Assembly (NCBI RefSeq): GCF_023698535.1
Contig: NZ_JALJCL010000008.1
Coordinates: forward strand, 160,356-224,355
Direction of reading: 5' to 3'
Source: Halorientalis regularis
GTDB lineage: Archaea; Halobacteriota; Halobacteria; Halobacteriales; Haloarculaceae
Length of the DNA stretch: 64,000 bases
In this document: positions 53,791-63,890 of the stretch, piece after piece
Position numbering within the stretch: the first letter of the stretch is position 1
Layout: every line of letters begins with the position of its first letter
Notes under the pieces: model-generated
What the model was told of the DNA's origin: nothing
What the model saw: the letters and a program-made list of their open reading frames with translations, nothing else
The model's database searches: none
Position numbers and translations under genes: made by a program

Positions 53791-55551
53791 TCACAGCAGG
53801 TCTGTCGGATCACGGTTCCCGATAGCCACCTCTCGCAGTTGCTCCTCGGAGAGCGTTTCGATCACGAAATCCGGCATGTCGTCGGGGAGGTCTTGCGGAA
53901 TCGACACCTGCTCGGAGTCAGTCGTGGTGACGGTATCCCGCCCGCCGTCCGTCGCGGAGCGTTCACCGGACAGACGCGTTACTGACTCCTCCACTTCGGA
54001 GACCATCGCCGCCTGTTCCTCGTTCGCCGCAGCCAGACTCTCGATCTCCTCTGCGACGCGGTCGGTCCGATCGACCACCTCGTCGACCATCGACGCGATC
54101 TCTTCGGCAGCAGCAGCCTGGTCGTCGGTCGCGTCTGCGACCTCGCTGATTCCGTTCGCTGTTTCGGTGACAGCTTCGACGATTTCAGTCAGGCTGTCCA
54201 TGGCGTCCTGAACCTGCTCGATGCCCCGATCAACCTGCTCGGTGGTGTCAGCGAGATTGGCCGCCGTGTCCTCGGCATCGGTCTGAATCTCATCGACCAT
54301 CGTCTCGATATCACTGGCGTGTGTCTGTGACTCCTTCGCGAGTGACTTGATTTCGTCTGCGACGACGGCAAATCCTTCACCCGCTTTCCCGGCACGGGCG
54401 GCCTCGATCGACGCGTTCAGCGCGAGGATGTTCGTCTGTTCGGCGATGCCGTCAATCGCATCGACGAACTCGTCTATCTGCTGGACACGGTTCTGTAACG
54501 AGGTGACGTCGTCGGCCACGTCATTTATAGCGTCGCCAATATCGTCCATTACCTCAGCAGCAGTGTCGGCGGATTCCTTGCCCTCTTCCGCGAGGGTTTC
54601 GGACCGGTCGCTCGCACTTTCGACCTGATCGGCTGTCGAGGCGACCTCCTCGATTGTCGCCGAGAGGTTCGCTACCTCAGACGAAATCTCGTCCACCCGT
54701 TCGGACTGTTGCGTCGCTGCGTCACTGATTGCAGTGGCGCTCTCGGCGACATCCTCGGCGCTCGTCTGGAGGTCACTCACCGGTTGCTTCACATCTTCTT
54801 CGACGTCGGCCATCAGTCGTTCGTTGCGCTCGATCTCCTCCTCGAGTTGCTGGCTGTATGAGTGGATGTAGGTGTCGGTGACGACCTGCATGTCGAGATT
54901 GATGACTCGGAGAATCGCAAGGATATCCTGTACGGCGTCGTCGACCTCTTCTTCGACCGCTGTTTCGATCGCGCGACGCGAGAGATCAGGTCCGGGATTC
55001 AGCGCGTCCTCTCCCCCGCCAGAGGCAGGTTCGGTTCCACCGTCTGTGACAGCGTCGGTCAGGCGCTCGGTGAGTGATTCGACGAGGCGGTCGCCCACCA
55101 GCGGGAGAATGAGATCGTAGTAGACGCCATACTGGCCGAGGTAGTGTTTCATCGGCATATCCAGTATATCGTGGAGTTTGCCGATACGGGCCCGGTCCCG
55201 GAAGTAGTCCGTGCCATACTCGCCATCGGCAAGCGTCACGAGATACGCCGATTGCGTCCGCTTGAGTTGCTCTACGGTTTTTGGCGACCGCCCGATAACC
55301 TCGACTGTCTCTTCGTGGTCGGTCAGGTTGTCGTAGAAGTCCTCGGCCACCTGGTCGGCGTTGTCCGCGAAGTCATCTCGATACGTCCGAAGACGACGGA
55401 CATCGTCGTCGGTGAAACCGACGAAATCCTTCCGCCACCGGATTTCGGACCTATCCAGGCCGATCTCGCCAACAAGCGAGTCCGCGTCCAGCTGATCGTT
55501 GAGGCCGCCCCGTCCAAAATCGTCTCGGCCGTACTGCGGCGAATCGGACAT
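53791..55551 (-). CDS. globin-coupled (HemAT-like) soluble chemotaxis transducer
   Basis: A 586-residue soluble transducer started at ATG 55551, by comparison with the short tail before the IGLDRSEIRWRKDF motif of HemAT. Residues about 30-190 are a protoglobin sensor, with the proximal-His helix RIGKLHDILDMPMKHYLGQY. The rest is a methyl-accepting signalling domain whose hairpin tip reads [20 protein letters not shown], with no membrane helix or HAMP. HemAT proteins steer cells by oxygen through CheA. It ends ATGNRDPTDLL-like in IGNRDPTDLL. Confidence 0.87.
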   Translation of the reverse strand: MSDSPQYGRDDFGRGGLNDQLDADSLVGEIGLDRSEIRWRKDFVGFTDDDVRRLRTYRDDFADNADQVAEDFYDNLTDHEETVEVIGRSPKTVEQLKRTQSAYLVTLADGEYGTDYFRDRARIGKLHDILDMPMKHYLGQYGVYYDLILPLVGDRLVESLTERLTDAVTDGGTEPASGGGEDALNPGPDLSRRAIETAVEEEVDDAVQDILAILRVINLDMQVVTDTYIHSYSQQLEEEIERNERLMADVEEDVKQPVSDLQTSAEDVAESATAISDAATQQSERVDEISSEVANLSATIEEVASTADQVESASDRSETLAEEGKESADTAAEVMDDIGDAINDVADDVTSLQNRVQQIDEFVDAIDGIAEQTNILALNASIEAARAGKAGEGFAVVADEIKSLAKESQTHASDIETMVDEIQTDAEDTAANLADTTEQVDRGIEQVQDAMDSLTEIVEAVTETANGISEVADATDDQAAAAEEIASMVDEVVDRTDRVAEEIESLAAANEEQAAMVSEVEESVTRLSGERSATDGGRDTVTTTDSEQVSIPQDLPDDMPDFVIETLSEEQLREVAIGNRDPTDLL

Positions 55552-55763
55552 AGACGTGTGTGGATCGAACGCGAGCATAAGTCCCGCCTCTAGATACCGG
55601 CACACTACCAGGAGCACGACTCAGTCGGTGTTCTCGGCTGGGACTTCTAGGAACGCTTCGAACGGAGAAGTTGCCGATCGAGACGATGCGTGGTTCTCAG
55701 CCGTGATACTCATCCTGTTATCTAGAGTCACTAACTATTGGGTTGGTCGTGAGAGGATGTCGC

Positions 55764-57986
55764 ATGCTGGAGACGGTGAAAATCGATCGGTTCGACTTGC
55801 GGCCGAAACTCATCCTGGCGTTCGTGCTCGTAGCGTTGCTGGTCGGTGTGACAGGATTGGTCGGGTACCAGGCCGTGGGCGCCGTCGATGGCGAAGCCCA
55901 CGTCATCTCCGAGGACGCTGATGACATCGACGCGTCCATGGAGATGCTGGTCGCCGTCGAGGAACAACAGATAGCGGTTCAAGCGGCGCTGCTCGGTGAG
56001 GACGGGGCCAGAGCCGACTTCGAGGAGGCCAATTCCCACTTCGAAGAGTGGGCACAGCAGCTGGATGAAAGCGACCTGAGCGAGGAAGAACAACAGGCCT
56101 TCGCCGACTTGCAGTCCAGACACCAGGAGTACACGGCCGTCGCCCAGGAAGTGTTCGATGCACAAGCGGCCGGTGAGACGGAGCGTGCCAGACAGCAAAT
56201 GGCAGAACTGGACCCGATACTGACGGACATGCGCGAGGACGCACACACGCTCGAAGAGCTCGCTGTCGAGGACAAAGAAGCAGCAGTCGCGTCGGCAGAC
56301 AGCACCACAGCGACGGTCCAGTGGTTACTTCTCGGACTGACTGTTGTGTCGTTCGTCCTCGCGATCGCCGTCGGCCTGTTCGTGGCCGGACGAATCATTC
56401 CCCCAATCACCACGCTGGAGGAGACTGCACAGGCCGTCAGTGACGGCGACCTCGACAACGATCTCGAGGACCACGTCGAAGACGACGAACTCGGCCGGAT
56501 GATCGAGGCGTTCAGTGAGATGCAGTCGAATCTCCGAGGCGTTTTCTCCCAGATCGGAACCGCAAGCCGTGGCCTGCGACAGGGCGATCTCGGCTGGGAG
56601 TTCGAGGCGGACTATCCGGGCCAGTACGGGGAAACCGTCGCCGATCTCGAAGCGGGTGCCGACGAACTCGCCGGGAGTTTCGAGGCGATCCGGGGTGTGA
56701 GTGACGACCTCCAGCAGGGTGTCATCGATCAGAATATCGACACCGACCGACCCGGACAGTACGGCGACGTGCTGGAAGATCTTGCGACCGGGACCACCCA
56801 GTTGTCGGAGAGTTTCACACAGATTTCAACTGCGAGCCGGAAGCTGAAGGACGGACACCTCGATCAGGACATCGACACGGACTACCCGGGAACGTTTGGA
56901 TCCACACTGAGTGACTTCGAAGACGGAATCGACCAACTGAACACGAGCGTTGAACGCGTCCAGTCCATCGCGGACGATGTCGCAACCTCGAGCGAAGAAG
57001 TGACGAGCAGTTCGGAGGAGATCGAACAGGCCAGCGAACAGGTTGCGGAATCAGTCGAAGAGATCTCACGCGGTGCGGACACGCAAAGCGAGAGCCTCCA
57101 GGAGGTGGCTAGCGAAATGAACGACATGTCCGCGACCGTCGAGGAGATTGCTTCTTCGGCTGAGGAGGTGGCTACAACTGCCAGCACGGCCGTCGAACGC
57201 GGCGAGACCGGCCGGCAGTACGCATCTGAGGCGACCGAGGGGATCCAGTCGATCGAAACTCGTGCCGAGGAGGCAGCCACGCAGGTCGAAACGCTCGACG
57301 AGAAAATGAATCAGATCGGTGAAATCGTCGAACTGATCGACGAGATCGCCGAGCAGACGAACATGCTGGCACTGAACGCGTCGATCGAGGCCGCTCGTGC
57401 CGGCGAAGCGGGCGAAGGATTTGGCGTCGTGGCAAACGAAATCAAATCGTTGGCAGAGGAAGCTGGCAAGGCAACTGCCGACATCGAGCAGCGCATCGAC
57501 GAAGTCCAAGCCACGACGGCGGATACCGTCGAGGGGATGCAGCAGATGAGCGAGCAGGTGCAACGCGGGTCTGACACGATCGAGGACGCCATCGAGATGT
57601 TCGACGAGATCGCCAACGCCGTTCAGGAGGCCGAAAGCGGCATCCGGGAGATCAGCGAGGCGACCGACGACCAGGCGGCCTCCTCGGAGGAAGTGGTCTC
57701 GATGGTTGACGAGGTCTCCAGCGTCAGTCAGCAAACTGCGGCCGAGGCGAGCAACGTCTCTGCTGCGACCGAAGAGCAGACCGCGTCCCTGTCCGAGGCC
57801 TCGGAGAACATCCAGCAACTGTCTGCGCTCGCTGAAGAACTGCACGATCAGGTGTCGGATTTCGACACCGAGTCAGGCTCCGGGCCTGGCATCGAGGCGA
57901 CGCCGGAGTCGGCGGCCGCACCCGACGGCGGGCACCAAACATCCGAGACTGAGGGACGGATGCTAGATCGCGATGGAGAGGTGTGA
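55764..57986 (+). CDS. membrane-bound methyl-accepting chemotaxis transducer
   Basis: A 740-residue transducer starting at ATG 55764. One helix lies at about 16-37 ([20 protein letters not shown]) and another at about 185-210 ([20 protein letters not shown]), enclosing a four-helix-bundle-like external sensor of Glu- and Gln-rich helices. A HAMP domain and two HAMP-like repeats follow ([20 protein letters not shown] and [20 protein letters not shown]). The signalling tip is [20 protein letters not shown]. The ligand is unknown. A cheW scrap follows five bases after the stop. Confidence 0.93.
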   Translation: MLETVKIDRFDLRPKLILAFVLVALLVGVTGLVGYQAVGAVDGEAHVISEDADDIDASMEMLVAVEEQQIAVQAALLGEDGARADFEEANSHFEEWAQQLDESDLSEEEQQAFADLQSRHQEYTAVAQEVFDAQAAGETERARQQMAELDPILTDMREDAHTLEELAVEDKEAAVASADSTTATVQWLLLGLTVVSFVLAIAVGLFVAGRIIPPITTLEETAQAVSDGDLDNDLEDHVEDDELGRMIEAFSEMQSNLRGVFSQIGTASRGLRQGDLGWEFEADYPGQYGETVADLEAGADELAGSFEAIRGVSDDLQQGVIDQNIDTDRPGQYGDVLEDLATGTTQLSESFTQISTASRKLKDGHLDQDIDTDYPGTFGSTLSDFEDGIDQLNTSVERVQSIADDVATSSEEVTSSSEEIEQASEQVAESVEEISRGADTQSESLQEVASEMNDMSATVEEIASSAEEVATTASTAVERGETGRQYASEATEGIQSIETRAEEAATQVETLDEKMNQIGEIVELIDEIAEQTNMLALNASIEAARAGEAGEGFGVVANEIKSLAEEAGKATADIEQRIDEVQATTADTVEGMQQMSEQVQRGSDTIEDAIEMFDEIANAVQEAESGIREISEATDDQAASSEEVVSMVDEVSSVSQQTAAEASNVSAATEEQTASLSEASENIQQLSALAEELHDQVSDFDTESGSGPGIEATPESAAAPDGGHQTSETEGRMLDRDGEV

Positions 57987-57990
57987 CTCC

Positions 57991-58128
57991 ATGCCCTCAC
58001 ACCAAGTCCTCGCGTTCACACTTGGAGAGGAACAGTACTGTATCGATATCGAATGCATCACCCAGGTCGTCAACCGTTCGAGGGACGACCTGGCCTCGAT
58101 CTTTCGAGGCGGGGTACTCAACCGCTGA
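57991..58128 (+). pseudogene. truncated cheW
   Basis: Five bases after the transducer gene, an ATG opens a 45-residue product MPSHQVLAFTLGEEQYCIDI and CITQVVNRSRDDL, the typical first strands of CheW. The next residues do not continue the family and the frame stops at 58126. A 7-bp hairpin (GCCTCGA, loop TCTT, arm TCGAGGC, near 58093-58110) sits at the break. Only the first third of a CheW remains, so it cannot couple receptors to CheA. Confidence 0.65.
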
Positions 58129-58243
58129 CGTCGGCACTGGAGTCGGTCTCAGTTGTGGCGGCACACGGCTGGAAAATCCGCGTGACCGACAGCGAGATGG
58201 GCGGCGCACGCTTCGAGATTACCGGCGTCGAAACTACACACTG
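58129..58243 (+). pseudogene. C-terminal scrap of a histidine kinase
   Basis: Directly after the cheW fragment an open stretch reads LESVSVVAAHGWKIRVTDSE and GGARFEITGVETTH-stop, which is the end of a HATPase domain (the AHGW...VTDS...GARFEI pattern recurs at the end of the kinase pseudogene at 63.4 kb). No ATP-binding motifs remain. The fusion of two unrelated gene ends shows a deletion between cheW and a kinase gene. Confidence 0.6.
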
Positions 58244-58335
58244 AGCGAGAATATTTTTAGATTTCTTATATTTTTCCAGTTATCTAGACCGCCGGCTTAT
58301 TTTCCTCAGGGCCCAGTCACGAGACATGATATACG
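58244..58335 (+). promoter_or_regulatory. AT-rich promoter region of the kaiC-kinase operon
   Basis: The gap contains several AT-rich runs (GAATATTTTTAGATTTCTTA and GCTTATTTTCC). The second, at about 58297-58306, lies about 30 bases before the ATG at 58336, as in leaderless promoters. Confidence 0.45.
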
Positions 58336-59853
58336 ATGCCTGACGACACCAGCGACTCGATGTCGGAGGAGATCGAACTGGTAGCGTCAGGTGTCCCCGA
58401 ACTGGACGAACTGCTCAAGGGAGGGTACATCCAGGGCCGTACGTACCTCGTCCAGGGCGCCTCGGGAACCGGGAAGTCGCTGCTCGGCCAGCACTTCCTG
58501 CGAGCAGGGCTCGATGCCGACGAGACAGTGGTCTACATCCACGGTGAAGAGTCGAGACAGGATATTCTCGTCAACGCAGCACGACTCGATATCGACATTC
58601 GGGACGCCGAGTTTTTGGACATCGGGCCCGGGACGGACTTTTTCGCCGAGGACAAGTCGTACAACCTGGTCGAGGCGACCGAAGTCGAATCCGAGCAATT
58701 CACACAGGACATCAAACACGTAATCGAGGATGTCGATCCGGACCGAATTCTCATCGACCCGATCACACAACTCCAGTACGTGGAGCGGGACGAACACCAG
58801 TACCGCAAGCGATTGCAATCGCTCATCCGGTTTCTTCGGAACCGGCAGGTGACGACAGTCGCAACGCGAACACTCGACAGGGAGCGGACTCGCGAGACCA
58901 CCCACGACGACTTCGAATCGCTCAGCGACGGCGTCGTCAACCTGTACCTCGACGAGCACGAGCGCCGGATCGCGGTCCCGAAACACCGTGGCCTCGGACA
59001 GATCGACGGCACCCACGGGCTCGAAATCCGCGAGCACGGGATCGAAGTCTACCCACAGAGCATCCCGAAACACGACAACCGAACGTTCGATCCGGAACTC
59101 GTATCCACCGGAGACGAAACCCTCGACGGGCTCCTCGGTGGCGGAATCGAACGCGGGACCGTCTCGTTTATCAGCGGTCCGACCGGCATCGGAAAATCAA
59201 CCACCGGTGCACAGATACTGGCGGGCATCGTCGAAGACGGTGGGACAGCACTCGGATACCTGTTCGAGGAGTCTATCGACCAGTTCGTCCATCGCTCGGA
59301 AACCCTCGGACTCCCGATTTCGGAGATGCGGGCGCAGGAATCACTGTGGCTGACAGAGACAGAACCGCTCGTGCGTTCCGCCGAGGAGTTCGATCACCAC
59401 GTCCTCGACCAGGTCGACGAGCACGCGCCGGACGCGGTGTTCATCGACGGGCTCTCGGGCTACAAGATCTCGCTCCAGGGCAACGAGCAGCGACTCGTTC
59501 GGCGGCTGCACGGTCTCACCCGGATCCTCGAGAATCGCGGTATCGCAGTCATCGTCACGGACGAGGCGGACCGCCTCACCGGCATCCCGGAAGCTACGAG
59601 TACGAACACCAGCTACATCGCGGACAATATCGTGTTCCTCTCTTACGTGGAGGTCGACGGCGAACTGGACCGAGCGATCGGGGTTATAAAAAAGCGGCTC
59701 GGGGACTTCGACAGCCGGTTCCACCGGTTCGCTATCGAGTCCGGCGAGGGACTGGTTATCGAAGGACCGTTCGACGCCGTTCGGGGAATCATGCAGCGTA
59801 GTTCGACGTATCCCGTTCCGGACGAATCCCACCGGACGACCGACCAATCATGA
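58336..59853 (+). CDS. dual-domain KaiC-like RecA/RAD55 ATPase
   Basis: A 505-residue protein with two RecA-like domains. Domain I has Walker A GASGTGKS at 41-48 and the Glu pair in YIHGEESRQDI; domain II has GPTGIGKS at about 281-288 and LFEESIDQFVHR. Near the end STNTSYIADNIVFL occupies the position of the cyanobacterial KaiC autophosphorylation segment and contains Ser and Thr residues. No KaiA or KaiB is nearby, so it is unlikely to be a clock; haloarchaeal KaiC-like proteins are usually tied to sensory kinases. It overlaps the LOV kinase gene by four bases (ATGA). Confidence 0.88.
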   Translation: MPDDTSDSMSEEIELVASGVPELDELLKGGYIQGRTYLVQGASGTGKSLLGQHFLRAGLDADETVVYIHGEESRQDILVNAARLDIDIRDAEFLDIGPGTDFFAEDKSYNLVEATEVESEQFTQDIKHVIEDVDPDRILIDPITQLQYVERDEHQYRKRLQSLIRFLRNRQVTTVATRTLDRERTRETTHDDFESLSDGVVNLYLDEHERRIAVPKHRGLGQIDGTHGLEIREHGIEVYPQSIPKHDNRTFDPELVSTGDETLDGLLGGGIERGTVSFISGPTGIGKSTTGAQILAGIVEDGGTALGYLFEESIDQFVHRSETLGLPISEMRAQESLWLTETEPLVRSAEEFDHHVLDQVDEHAPDAVFIDGLSGYKISLQGNEQRLVRRLHGLTRILENRGIAVIVTDEADRLTGIPEATSTNTSYIADNIVFLSYVEVDGELDRAIGVIKKRLGDFDSRFHRFAIESGEGLVIEGPFDAVRGIMQRSSTYPVPDESHRTTDQS

Positions 59854-62072
59854 CCGGTCAGTCGAGTCGCGAAATGAGTGAGAAACACACCGTCCAGCTC
59901 CTCATACACGGGGACAACGACCGGCAAGCCCTCGAAGCATTTCTCGACGAGCGGTACGACGTCATCGCCGACGACACCCTCCAGCCCGTCGATTGTTACC
60001 TCGTTGGTGAACGGATGGTACCGACGTATCGAGACGCGTTACGGGAGCATAAAAACGAGGTCCATCCGACGTTCACTCCCGTACTGCTGATCCAACAGGA
60101 GGGGTCGAGGGGAACTGTCCCGCTGCCGGCCGAGCAGACCGGCGACGGGCCCCCGCTCATCGACGAAGTGGTGGCTGCACCCGTCGACCGGACGACCCTG
60201 TTTCGTCGGGTCGGGAATTTGCTGGCCAGACGCGAGCAGTCGGTGGAGTTGTCCGAGCGCTACGAAGACGCGCAGACTCGACTTCAGCGGCTGTTCGATT
60301 CGACGAACGACGCGATCTTCGTGGTTGCCCCTTCTGGCGACGAGATCACCGAGTGTAATCCGGCAGCGTGTGACCTCGTGGGATATTCTCGTGACGAATT
60401 GCTCTCCGTATCCCCGACGGAGACGATTCACGCCGATAATCGCGAGCGGTTTCGGTCCTTTCTGGAAGACGTGCAGGAGACCGGGCAGGGATCGACCGAC
60501 GACCTCACGTGTCAAACAAAAGGGGGACAAAAGCGACAGTTGGAGATGTCGGCTGCGACGCTCGGGGATTCCGAACAGTCACCGGTAATCCTCTCTGCAC
60601 GCGACGTGACTGAACGGAAAGCGTACGAACGAGAACTCGAGCTGAAGTCTCAGGCGATGGACAAAGCACCCGTCGGGATCACCATCACCGATCCCGACCG
60701 GGAGGACAACCCGATGATCTACGTGAACGAGGGATTCGAGGCGCAGACGGGGTATTCTGAGGCAGAGGCGCTCGGGCGGAACTGTCGGTTCCTCCAGGGA
60801 GAGGCGACGCGTAGTGAACCAGTCGCTGAACTGCGGACGGCGGTTGAAAACGACGAACCGGTGTCTGTGGAACTCCGGAATTACCGGAAGGACGGCAGCC
60901 AGTTCTGGAATCGCGTCAGTATCGCGCCGGTGAGAGACGACACTGGCACCGTCGTGAACTACGTCGGATTTCAGGAGGACGTCTCCGAGCGCAAAGAGCG
61001 CGAGATGGACCTCCAACTGTTCAAAAAAGCTGTCGAAAATGCAGGGCATGCAGTCTTCATCACTGGCAGGGACGGAACCATCGAGTACGTGAATCCGAAA
61101 TTCGAAGCCCGGTCCGGCTATACTCGTGCGGAAGCCGTCGGTCGGACGCCCCGCATTATCAAGTCGGGGAAACAGGACGAGGAGTTCTACGATCGGATGT
61201 GGCAGACGATTCTCTCGGGCGAGCAGTGGAATGCGAATCTCATCAATCAGCGCAAAAGCGGGGAGTTGTACCACGTCGACCAGACGATCTCGCCCATCGA
61301 GAACGACGACGGGGAGATCACACACTTCGTCACGATCGAATCCGACGTGACGAGCCGCCGGCTGCGCAAACAGCAACTCGACGTGCTCAATCGCGTCTTG
61401 CGCCACAACCTCAAGAACGGAATGACCGTTGTTCGGGGTCGGGCCGACCTACTCCGTGAATCACTGAGCGACGACGAAGCCCGGGCGCACGTGAGCGCGA
61501 TCGAAGAACAAGTGACCGCCCTGTCGACGCTGAGTGACAAAGCTGGTACTGTACGCTCACTGTTCGAAGACGATGTATCATCTCAGACCGTCACTAACGT
61601 GACGGAGTTGGTCGGTGACGTCGTTAGAGGCTTTTCCGCGGAGCATCCGGCCGCTTCATTCGATTTCAATGATCCCGATCCGCTCCACGCTCGAGCGGAT
61701 CGCCGGTTGCGACTGGTACTGGAGGAACTACTGGACAACGCTGTCATCCACAACGATAAACCGGTTCCCGAGGTGACGGTTACCGCCAGACCGTCTAGGG
61801 AAAAGCAGTCTGAAGAGTGGATCGACATCGAAATTATCGATAACGGACCGGGGATTCCAGTTCACGAGCTGAAAACGATCAAACGGGGTGAGGAAACACC
61901 GCTCCAGCACGGTACTGGACTCGGGCTCTGGATCGTTCACTGGACTGTCTCGCTGTACGGGGGCGAAGTCACTTTTGTGGACGGCCCATCGCGTGGAACA
62001 GGTATCGTAGTGAGTCTCCCCCGGATGTCCGCCGACGCATCCCATCGGGGAACACCCGCCGAACACCACTGA
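59850..62072 (+). CDS. LOV-domain histidine kinase (receiver-like, PAS, LOV, PAS, HisKA, HATPase)
   Basis: A 740-residue soluble kinase. Residues 12-130 look like the degenerate receiver common in haloarchaeal kinases. PAS1 is at about 145-260. PAS2 (about 270-390) is a LOV domain: GRNCRFLQGEATRSEPVAEL contains the flavin-reactive Cys (C312), and NYVGFQEDVSERK closes it. PAS3 follows (about 395-510). The DHp helix has the phospho-His at 519 (LRHNLKNGMT), then the ATPase motifs ELLDNAVIHND, DNGPGIP and HGTGLGLWIV. Blue-light sensing is likely. The gene overlaps the KaiC ATPase by four bases. Confidence 0.9.
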   Translation: MTGQSSREMSEKHTVQLLIHGDNDRQALEAFLDERYDVIADDTLQPVDCYLVGERMVPTYRDALREHKNEVHPTFTPVLLIQQEGSRGTVPLPAEQTGDGPPLIDEVVAAPVDRTTLFRRVGNLLARREQSVELSERYEDAQTRLQRLFDSTNDAIFVVAPSGDEITECNPAACDLVGYSRDELLSVSPTETIHADNRERFRSFLEDVQETGQGSTDDLTCQTKGGQKRQLEMSAATLGDSEQSPVILSARDVTERKAYERELELKSQAMDKAPVGITITDPDREDNPMIYVNEGFEAQTGYSEAEALGRNCRFLQGEATRSEPVAELRTAVENDEPVSVELRNYRKDGSQFWNRVSIAPVRDDTGTVVNYVGFQEDVSERKEREMDLQLFKKAVENAGHAVFITGRDGTIEYVNPKFEARSGYTRAEAVGRTPRIIKSGKQDEEFYDRMWQTILSGEQWNANLINQRKSGELYHVDQTISPIENDDGEITHFVTIESDVTSRRLRKQQLDVLNRVLRHNLKNGMTVVRGRADLLRESLSDDEARAHVSAIEEQVTALSTLSDKAGTVRSLFEDDVSSQTVTNVTELVGDVVRGFSAEHPAASFDFNDPDPLHARADRRLRLVLEELLDNAVIHNDKPVPEVTVTARPSREKQSEEWIDIEIIDNGPGIPVHELKTIKRGEETPLQHGTGLGLWIVHWTVSLYGGEVTFVDGPSRGTGIVVSLPRMSADASHRGTPAEHH

Positions 62073-62075
62073 CCA

Positions 62076-63496
62076 ATGGAAGACACTGGGCCTTCAGAAG
62101 CTCGGAACCAGAAGCAGACGGACCGATATCGGACGCTCGTCGAAGAGTCGAACGACGTCGCCACGATCATCGACACAGAGGGAACGATAACGTACGTGAG
62201 CCCCCCGTCACACGAGTACTCGGCTACGAGCCCGAGGAATTGGTCGGGAACACTGGATACGAGTTCGTCCATCCGGACGACCGGGAACGAAACGCCGACG
62301 CGGTCGAAGCCGTTCTAGAGACCCCGGGCGAACCCCAGACGGTCGCAGTCCGATTCAAACACGCCGACGGGTCGTGGTGCTGGATCGAGGCCACGATGCG
62401 GAACCGACCCGACGACGACGTCATCGACGGTATTCTCCTCAACACTCGTGAAATGACCGAACGGAAACAACGTGAACGCGAACTCCGCGAACTGGCTGGA
62501 GAGTACGAGGCCCTCCTCAACAGTGCAGAGGACGCGATTTTCTTCGTCGATGTCGACGCTTCAGACGACGACAGTACGTTCGAGTTCGACCGTCTCAGTC
62601 CGGCATACGAGCGTCAAACCTGAATCACGACCGAAGAGGTCCGAGGAGAAACGCCTCGAGACGTGTTTGGTGAGCAAGCGGGAGCGGAACTCGAAGTAAA
62701 CTATCACCTATGTGTTAAATCTCGTGAGCCGATCTCGTATCAGGAAGAACTGCGAGTCAACGAGGAGGCACGCATCTGGTAGACGAACCTCACACCGGTG
62801 CTCACTGACGGCCACGTGACCCGTCTCGTGGGAATCACCCGGAACCTCACCGACCGTGTCGAGCGGGAACGACAGCTTCGTCGTCAAAAGGAGCTGATCG
62901 ACGAGTTTGCGAGTGTCATCTCTCACGACCTCCGCAATCCGCTCAACGTCGCACAGGCCCGCGCAACACTCCTCGACGAACAACGGGAGAGCGAACATCT
63001 GGGGCCACTCGTACAGGCACTCGACCGGATGGAGGCAATCGTCATGGACACGTTGACACTCGCTCGACAGGGTGAGACGGTAGACGAAACGGAGACGGTC
63101 AGTCTGACCGACCTCGTCGGGAAGTGCTGAGGAACGGTGGATACAGACGCGGCGACCCTCGAGATAGCTGACGAGACGACGTTCCAGGGCGATCGCGATC
63201 AGTTACGACACGTATTCGAGAATCTGTTCCGAAACGCTATCGAACACGGCGGCACGGACGTGACTGTTCGTGTCGGACGCGTCGATGAGGACACCATCTA
63301 CGTCGAGGATGACGGGTCTGGGATTCCCGCAGAGAGGCGGAAAGAGATTTTCGAACCATGCCATTCTTCGACGAGTGGGGGCACCGGATTCGGACTAACC
63401 ATCGTAAAACGGACCGTGGAGGCTCACGGGTGGACGGTATCTGTGACAGACGGGCCCGAAGATGGGGCGCGGTTCGAGTTCGTGATGTCTCAATAG
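62076..63496 (+). pseudogene. PAS-PAS histidine kinase broken by a frameshift and three stops
   Basis: The gene begins three bases after the LOV kinase. Frame one reads MEDTGPSEARNQKQTDRYRT and IIDTEGTITYVSP, then a one-base loss in a C-run near 62208 shifts it. From 62240 to 63496 a single frame runs with three stops: TGA at 62621, TAG at 62780, TGA at 63128. Each could be one transition from TGG, CAG and TGG. In between all parts are intact: PAS (GYEFVHPDDRERNADAV), DHp (FASVISHDLRNPLN) and ATPase (FENLFRNAIEHGG, VEDDGSGIP, TGFGLTIVKRT). It was inactivated recently. Confidence 0.85.
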
Positions 63497-63672
63497 GGGG
63501 CGTGGCCACTAATCGAACATCCCGTGTCGCCTATGCATTGAGACAACCGGTCCACTATCTGGTCAACTGCGGCCCCGTTCGTGTATTCTCAATTATGAAT
63601 GACAATGACTTCCGCACCAATCTTCCGTTCTCGGAATACCGCCCAAAAAATAACAGATCGGGCGTTCATCTG
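63497..63672. other. intergenic segment without a recognisable gene
   Basis: This stretch after the broken kinase has lower GC and no frame with haloarchaeal codon use. I see no repeat or RNA signature. Confidence 0.3.
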
Positions 63673-63861
63673 CTATCCGGCTCCGTGTTTTAGCGCGGCT
63701 CCGTTAGGTCGCCCGTCGAAACGCGGCTGGCTCCGATTAGCGATATCTACTCCTGACTCAGCCCATCGAAATTCATCGAAATAGGGGGTTATTTTACCCT
63801 CGCTTGTGCAAGAGTCGGCTTGTTTCGTGAAGACTTCGTCGATTGCGTCGTAGAGAGCGTG
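63673..63861 (-). pseudogene. unidentified coding remnant, possibly of a mobile element
   Basis: The minus strand is open for 62 codons without an ATG, reading ALYDAIDEVFTKQADSCTSE, then KITPYFDEFRWAESGVDIAN and a stop at 63673-63675. It looks protein-like but I cannot assign it. Its position beside a transposase end suggests a remnant of a mobile element. Confidence 0.25.
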
Positions 63862-63890
63862 TCATAGAACGGTCCCCACGGTGGCACTGT

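Noticed and set aside
58336..59853. A circadian clock locus based on KaiC.
   Set aside because: No KaiA or KaiB gene is in the window, and archaeal KaiC-like ATPases are usually not clocks.
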